This document shows positions 61,069-64,000 of a stretch of DNA of 64,000 nucleotides, piece after piece. Both the position numbers and the translations under genes were made by a program. The stretch is from Streptomyces calvus (GTDB taxonomy: Bacteria > Actinomycetota > Actinomycetes > Streptomycetales > Streptomycetaceae), in assembly GCF_006782915.1 (NCBI RefSeq), contig NZ_VCNP01000010.1:310001-374000 (forward strand). Direction: 5' to 3'. The first letter of the stretch is position 1; each line of letters begins with the position of its first letter. Below the pieces are notes generated by a model. The model searched no databases, was not told the origin of the DNA, and worked only from the letters and a program-made list of their open reading frames with translations.

Positions 61069-61938
61069 ATGGGTGGTCTCATGCCTGTGCCCGGTTCGGC
61101 CGTCGCGGACGCGTACGCCCGCCTGGCGGAGGCGTTCCCCGCGCTCGCCGTCACCGAGCTGGCCGCCGGCGAGGAGCTGCCCCGGGGCGGCGGCTGGGTC
61201 GCCGCGTCCACGCTCGCCGAGGGCGGCACCGGTCTGGAGTCGTTCCTGACCTGGGACGACACCCAGGTGCTGCGGGACTACGGCCGGCAGGGCCGTCCGG
61301 ACGTGATCGCCAGCTTCGGACTGCACCGCTACGCCTGGCCGGCCTGCCTGCTGATCACCGTGCCGTGGTTCCTGCACCGCCGCGTGCCGCGCTACCCCGT
61401 GACCCACGTCGCGTTCGACCGGACCGCCCCGGGTCTCGCGGTGGGCCGCATGGCCGTACGGCCGGACGGCTTCGCCTGCCTGCCCGGCGACCCCGCGGCC
61501 GCACTGCCCGGTGCCCGCGTGGTGCCGGACGAGGACGCGCTGCGGGCGGAGGTGCGCGCGGCCGTCGCGCAGCACCTCGAACCCGTCCTCGGCGGCTTCG
61601 GCCCGCGGATGCGCCGCCGCGGCCGCGCGCTGTGGGGCATGGCGACCGACGAGATCGTCGAGAGCCTGTGGTACGTCTCCCAGCTGCTCGGCGAGGAGGA
61701 GCGGGGACTGCGGGAGCTGGAGCTGCTGCTGCCGGGGGCGACCCGGCCGTACGTGGGTGCCGCCGCCTTCCGCAGGCCGTCCGGGCAGGACGCCGACGAG
61801 CCGGCACGTCCCACCCGGGACCGGGTCAGCTGCTGCATGTTCTACACCCTGCGCCCGGACGACGTCTGCGCCACCTGCCCGCGCACCTGCGCCACCACCG
61901 CGCGGACCGCCGACCGCCCGGCCGCCCGGGCCAGTTGA
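61069..61938 (+). CDS. FhuF-like siderophore-iron reductase
   Basis: 289 residues, reduces siderophore-bound ferric iron in the cytosol. The central region has SFGLHRYAWPACLLITVPWF and FLHRRVP, and the C terminus has the [2Fe-2S] pattern SCCMFYTLRPDDVCATCPRT with four Cys in the order CC-x10-C-x2-C. Two in-frame ATGs, 61069 and 61081; GGGTGG before the second makes it equally possible. Preceded by an iron box, consistent with expression under iron limitation. Confidence 0.88.
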   Translation: MGGLMPVPGSAVADAYARLAEAFPALAVTELAAGEELPRGGGWVAASTLAEGGTGLESFLTWDDTQVLRDYGRQGRPDVIASFGLHRYAWPACLLITVPWFLHRRVPRYPVTHVAFDRTAPGLAVGRMAVRPDGFACLPGDPAAALPGARVVPDEDALRAEVRAAVAQHLEPVLGGFGPRMRRRGRALWGMATDEIVESLWYVSQLLGEEERGLRELELLLPGATRPYVGAAAFRRPSGQDADEPARPTRDRVSCCMFYTLRPDDVCATCPRTCATTARTADRPAARAS

Positions 61939-62242
61939 CACCACGTCGGACAACGGCACCTCCTCGCACCCCGTAAGATCATCCGGTGAGCAGGCCACAG
62001 AGGTACCAGGGGGTTCACACATCCCTCACCTCTCACGGGAACTTTCCGTAGAACCACCCGTACGGGTACTCTTATTCGAACTCAACTCCCGCCCCTCATG
62101 CGGCAGTTCGAGCAGAACGCCACCCTGGGACTCCCCCTCGCACTCCCTTGGCGGCCTCTTGCCCCGAAACCCCCTGAGGGCTGCTGGGATTGGGCCACTA
62201 TGGCGGGCGTTACGCCCTATCCCAATGCAAGGGACCCCTTAG
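61939..62242. other. Structured upstream region of the DUF2637 gene
   Basis: 304 bp without a supported gene. A perfect palindrome ACCCGTACGGGT at 62056-62067. Nearer the start, GGGCGT-T-ACGCCC (about 62203-62215) is nested inside ATTGGG ... CCCAAT arms (about 62189-62226), so the transcript leader can fold into a two-level hairpin directly before the AAGGG ribosome site (62228-62234). Confidence 0.5.
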
Positions 62243-63286
62243 ATGAGACTGACCGACATATCGCTGAACTGGCTGCTTCCGGGCGCCGTACTGCTCCTGG
62301 GCATGCTGGCGGCGGTGGCGGTGCTGGCGCGCGGCAAGCGCTCTTCGGTCAAGGACACGAGTGCGGACGACTCGTGGGAGCGCAGCGAGGAGCGCCGCAG
62401 GCGCAAGGAGGCCATTTACGGCACCGTCTCCTACGTCCTGCTGTTCTGCTGTGCGGCGGTGGCCGCCGCACTCTCCTTCCACGGCCTGGTCGGCTTCGGC
62501 GAGCAGAACCTCGGACTGTCCGGCGGCTGGCAGTACCTCGTCCCGTTCGGCCTGGACGGCGCGGCGATGTTCTGCTCGGTGCTCGCCGTGCGCGAGGCCA
62601 GCCACGGTGACGCGGCCCTCGGCTCGCGCATACTCGTGTGGACGTTCGCCTTCGCGGCCGCCTGGTTCAACTGGGTGCACGCTCCCCGGGGCGTCGGCCA
62701 CGACGGTGCTCCCCACTTCTTCGCGGGCATGTCGCTGTCGGCGGCGGTCCTGTTCGACCGCGCGCTGAAGCAGACCCGCCGGGCCGCGCTGCGGGAGCAG
62801 GGCCTGGTCCCGCGCCCGCTGCCGCAGATCCGCATCGTGCGCTGGCTGCGCGCTCCCCGGGAGACCTACCGTGCCTGGTCGCTGATGCTGCTGGAGGGCG
62901 TGCGCAGCCTCGACGAGGCGGTCGAGGAAGTGCGCGAGGACAAGATCCGCAAGGACGAGGCGAAGCAGCGCCGGCGGGACCAGCAGCGCGTGGAGCGCGC
63001 CCGGTTGAAGGCGATCAGCCGTGGCCACCGCGGTTTCGTGAACCGGGGCGGCGGACGCGAACTGGAGGCGCCGGGCATGGAGCGCGGCTCCGACATGGTC
63101 TCCGCGGAGCCTGCCATATCGGCGCCGGAAGCCCTGCCCGTCCGCGCGCGTCCCTCCCTGCAGCCGGTGCGTACTGGCGCTGAGCCGATGACCGTCGACC
63201 TCACCGCGGAGGACGACACCCAGGCCCTGCCGCGCCTGGACTCCCTGGAGCGCAAGCTCAAGGACCTGGAGCAGCAGTTCGGCTGA
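62243..63286 (+). CDS. DUF2637 (SpdB-related) membrane protein
   Basis: 347 residues. Four hydrophobic segments: about 9-28 (WLLPGAVLLLGMLAAVAVLA), 60-85 (GTVSYVLLFCCAAVAAALSF), 95-115 (YLVPFGLDGAAMFCSVLAVR) and 127-150 (ILVWTFAFAAAWFNWVHAP). The cytosolic half is charged (EEVREDKIRKDEAKQRRRDQ) and ends in a heptad segment (LDSLERKLKDLEQQFG). DUF2637 proteins occur with plasmid-spread (Spd) genes and also alone in Streptomyces chromosomes; no transfer gene is adjacent here. Terminated by a strong hairpin. Confidence 0.88.
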   Translation: MRLTDISLNWLLPGAVLLLGMLAAVAVLARGKRSSVKDTSADDSWERSEERRRRKEAIYGTVSYVLLFCCAAVAAALSFHGLVGFGEQNLGLSGGWQYLVPFGLDGAAMFCSVLAVREASHGDAALGSRILVWTFAFAAAWFNWVHAPRGVGHDGAPHFFAGMSLSAAVLFDRALKQTRRAALREQGLVPRPLPQIRIVRWLRAPRETYRAWSLMLLEGVRSLDEAVEEVREDKIRKDEAKQRRRDQQRVERARLKAISRGHRGFVNRGGGRELEAPGMERGSDMVSAEPAISAPEALPVRARPSLQPVRTGAEPMTVDLTAEDDTQALPRLDSLERKLKDLEQQFG

Positions 63287-63317
63287 CGTACGGTCGGTCG
63301 CCCAGGAGGCAGTACCC

Positions 63318-63354
63318 GGGACGGGGTGCGGTCCGACGGACCGCACCCCGTCCC
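63318..63354 (+). terminator. Terminator of the DUF2637 gene
   Basis: GGGACGGGGTGCGGTCC (63318-63334) pairs perfectly with GGACCGCACCCCGTCCC (63338-63354), 17 bp with a 3-nt loop, followed by GTTTCGTG. It may also serve the convergent ATPase gene. Confidence 0.88.
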
Positions 63355-63428
63355 GTTTCGTGTACCGGGCCGCGTACCGTCCCGTGGTGCGCGTGCCGGG
63401 CCGGACAGCGGTCGCGGGGTGTCGGGGT

Positions 63429-63833
63429 TCAGGCGGCGGCGTCCGCCCCGAGTTCGAACCAGACGGACTTGCCCACCCCGTGCTTCCTGACGCCCCACCC
63501 GTCGGCGAGCGACTCCACCAGCACCAGGCCCCTGCCGTGCGTGCCGTCGTCGGTGCACGGCATCCGCGGCCGCGGCTCGCGGGCCGCGAAGTCCCGTACC
63601 TCCACCCGTAGTCGGCGTGGTCCGACGGTCGCCGTGAGGACCGCCTCGTGGTCGGTGTGGACGAGCGCGTTGGTGACGAGCTCGCTCGTGAGCAGTTCCG
63701 CGACCGCCGACTGTTCCGGCGTCCCCCAGTGCCTGAGCAGTTCCCGCAGCGCCCGCCGGGACTCGGGCACCGCCCGCAGGTCCGCCCGCCCCAGTCTGCG
63801 CCTCAGCTGTGCCGCCGACACCTGACTCTTCAT
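63429..63833 (-). CDS. RsbW-like ATP-binding (HATPase_c_2) regulatory protein
   Basis: 134 residues, single GHKL ATPase domain of the anti-sigma-factor/RsbW type common in Streptomyces. N-box AELLTSELVTNALVHTD (about 45-61), G1 box VRDFAAREPRPRM and G2 box THGRGLVLVESLADGWGVRK. Lacks the partner anti-anti-sigma gene nearby. ATG 63833; the last 167 bp of the window upstream hold its promoter region and nothing else recognised. Confidence 0.9.
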   Translation of the reverse strand: MKSQVSAAQLRRRLGRADLRAVPESRRALRELLRHWGTPEQSAVAELLTSELVTNALVHTDHEAVLTATVGPRRLRVEVRDFAAREPRPRMPCTDDGTHGRGLVLVESLADGWGVRKHGVGKSVWFELGADAAA

Positions 63834-64000
63834 GGCCCCCGCCCCGCGTGCCGATGCCGATCCCCCAGGTACTCGAACACCTACACGGGAATCTTTGCCC
63901 CGTCACCGGCGCGGCAGTCATGTCCGACCGCCGGCGGGCCGTTGTTGGCCGAAGTGCACCGGCCACGCAGGTGCGGGGGCGTCCTCCCGACCCCCGTGGC

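Noticed and set aside
62068-62090. TTCGAAC-like string resembling a tRNA T-loop
   Set aside because: No acceptor or anticodon stems can be drawn around it.

Overview
The window is very high in G+C, with frequent GTG starts, 4-base start/stop overlaps and conserved actinomycete families (mce locus, LAL and PucR regulators, DUF2637). It looks like a Streptomyces chromosome, probably an outer-arm or accessory-rich segment. No rRNA, tRNA, CRISPR array, integrase or insertion sequence was recognised. The left edge cuts an amidohydrolase gene.

Region by region. 1-3584 (minus) is a urate-degradation block: 8-oxoguanine deaminase, urate oxidase, hydroxyisourate hydrolase and OHCU decarboxylase, plus a two-gene unit with a small HTH protein. 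3780-17229 (plus) is an mce lipid-import locus (ATPase, two YrbE permeases, six Mce proteins, two Mce-associated proteins). It is headed by a secreted lytic transglycosylase and a sigma factor carrying a transmembrane segment and an exported Pro-rich tail. 17381-24208 returns to ureide/glyoxylate metabolism: hyi-glxR, catalase and gcl. 24466-37453 is mixed: GNAT, two acyl-CoA synthetases, GAF-LuxR and LAL regulators, a trypsin-like protease, a winged-helix protein of the DNA-glycosylase superfamily, small membrane proteins and a pyruvyltransferase-family protein.

37963-47978 (minus) is an unbroken, translationally coupled operon for heptose activation and glycan assembly: GmhA-like isomerase, fused HldE-like kinase/adenylyltransferase, GmhB phosphatase and seven glycosyltransferases. 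Its upstream edge (47760-48560) is decayed: an internally deleted carbamoyltransferase, and 5'-truncated nucleotide-sugar SDR and polysaccharide deacetylase genes that meet head to head. 49437-58228 is a second purine block: XdhC, AHG-type purine permease, three-subunit xanthine dehydrogenase and a divergent PucR regulator. The right end has a TPR protein, a 117-bp minisatellite, a GntR/FCD regulator, an iron-box-preceded FhuF-like reductase, a DUF2637 membrane protein and an RsbW-like ATPase.

Together the purine genes cover uptake, (hypo)xanthine to urate, urate towards allantoin, and glyoxylate to glycerate. Allantoinase and allantoicase are not in the window. Two regulatory patterns stand out. 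The uricase-block promoter and the catalase promoter share an identical 19-bp palindromic element overlapping the -35 box, linking a hydrogen-peroxide producer to its scavenger. The hyi and gcl promoters share a tandem pair of 15-bp boxes at 21-bp spacing just downstream of similar -35/-10 elements.
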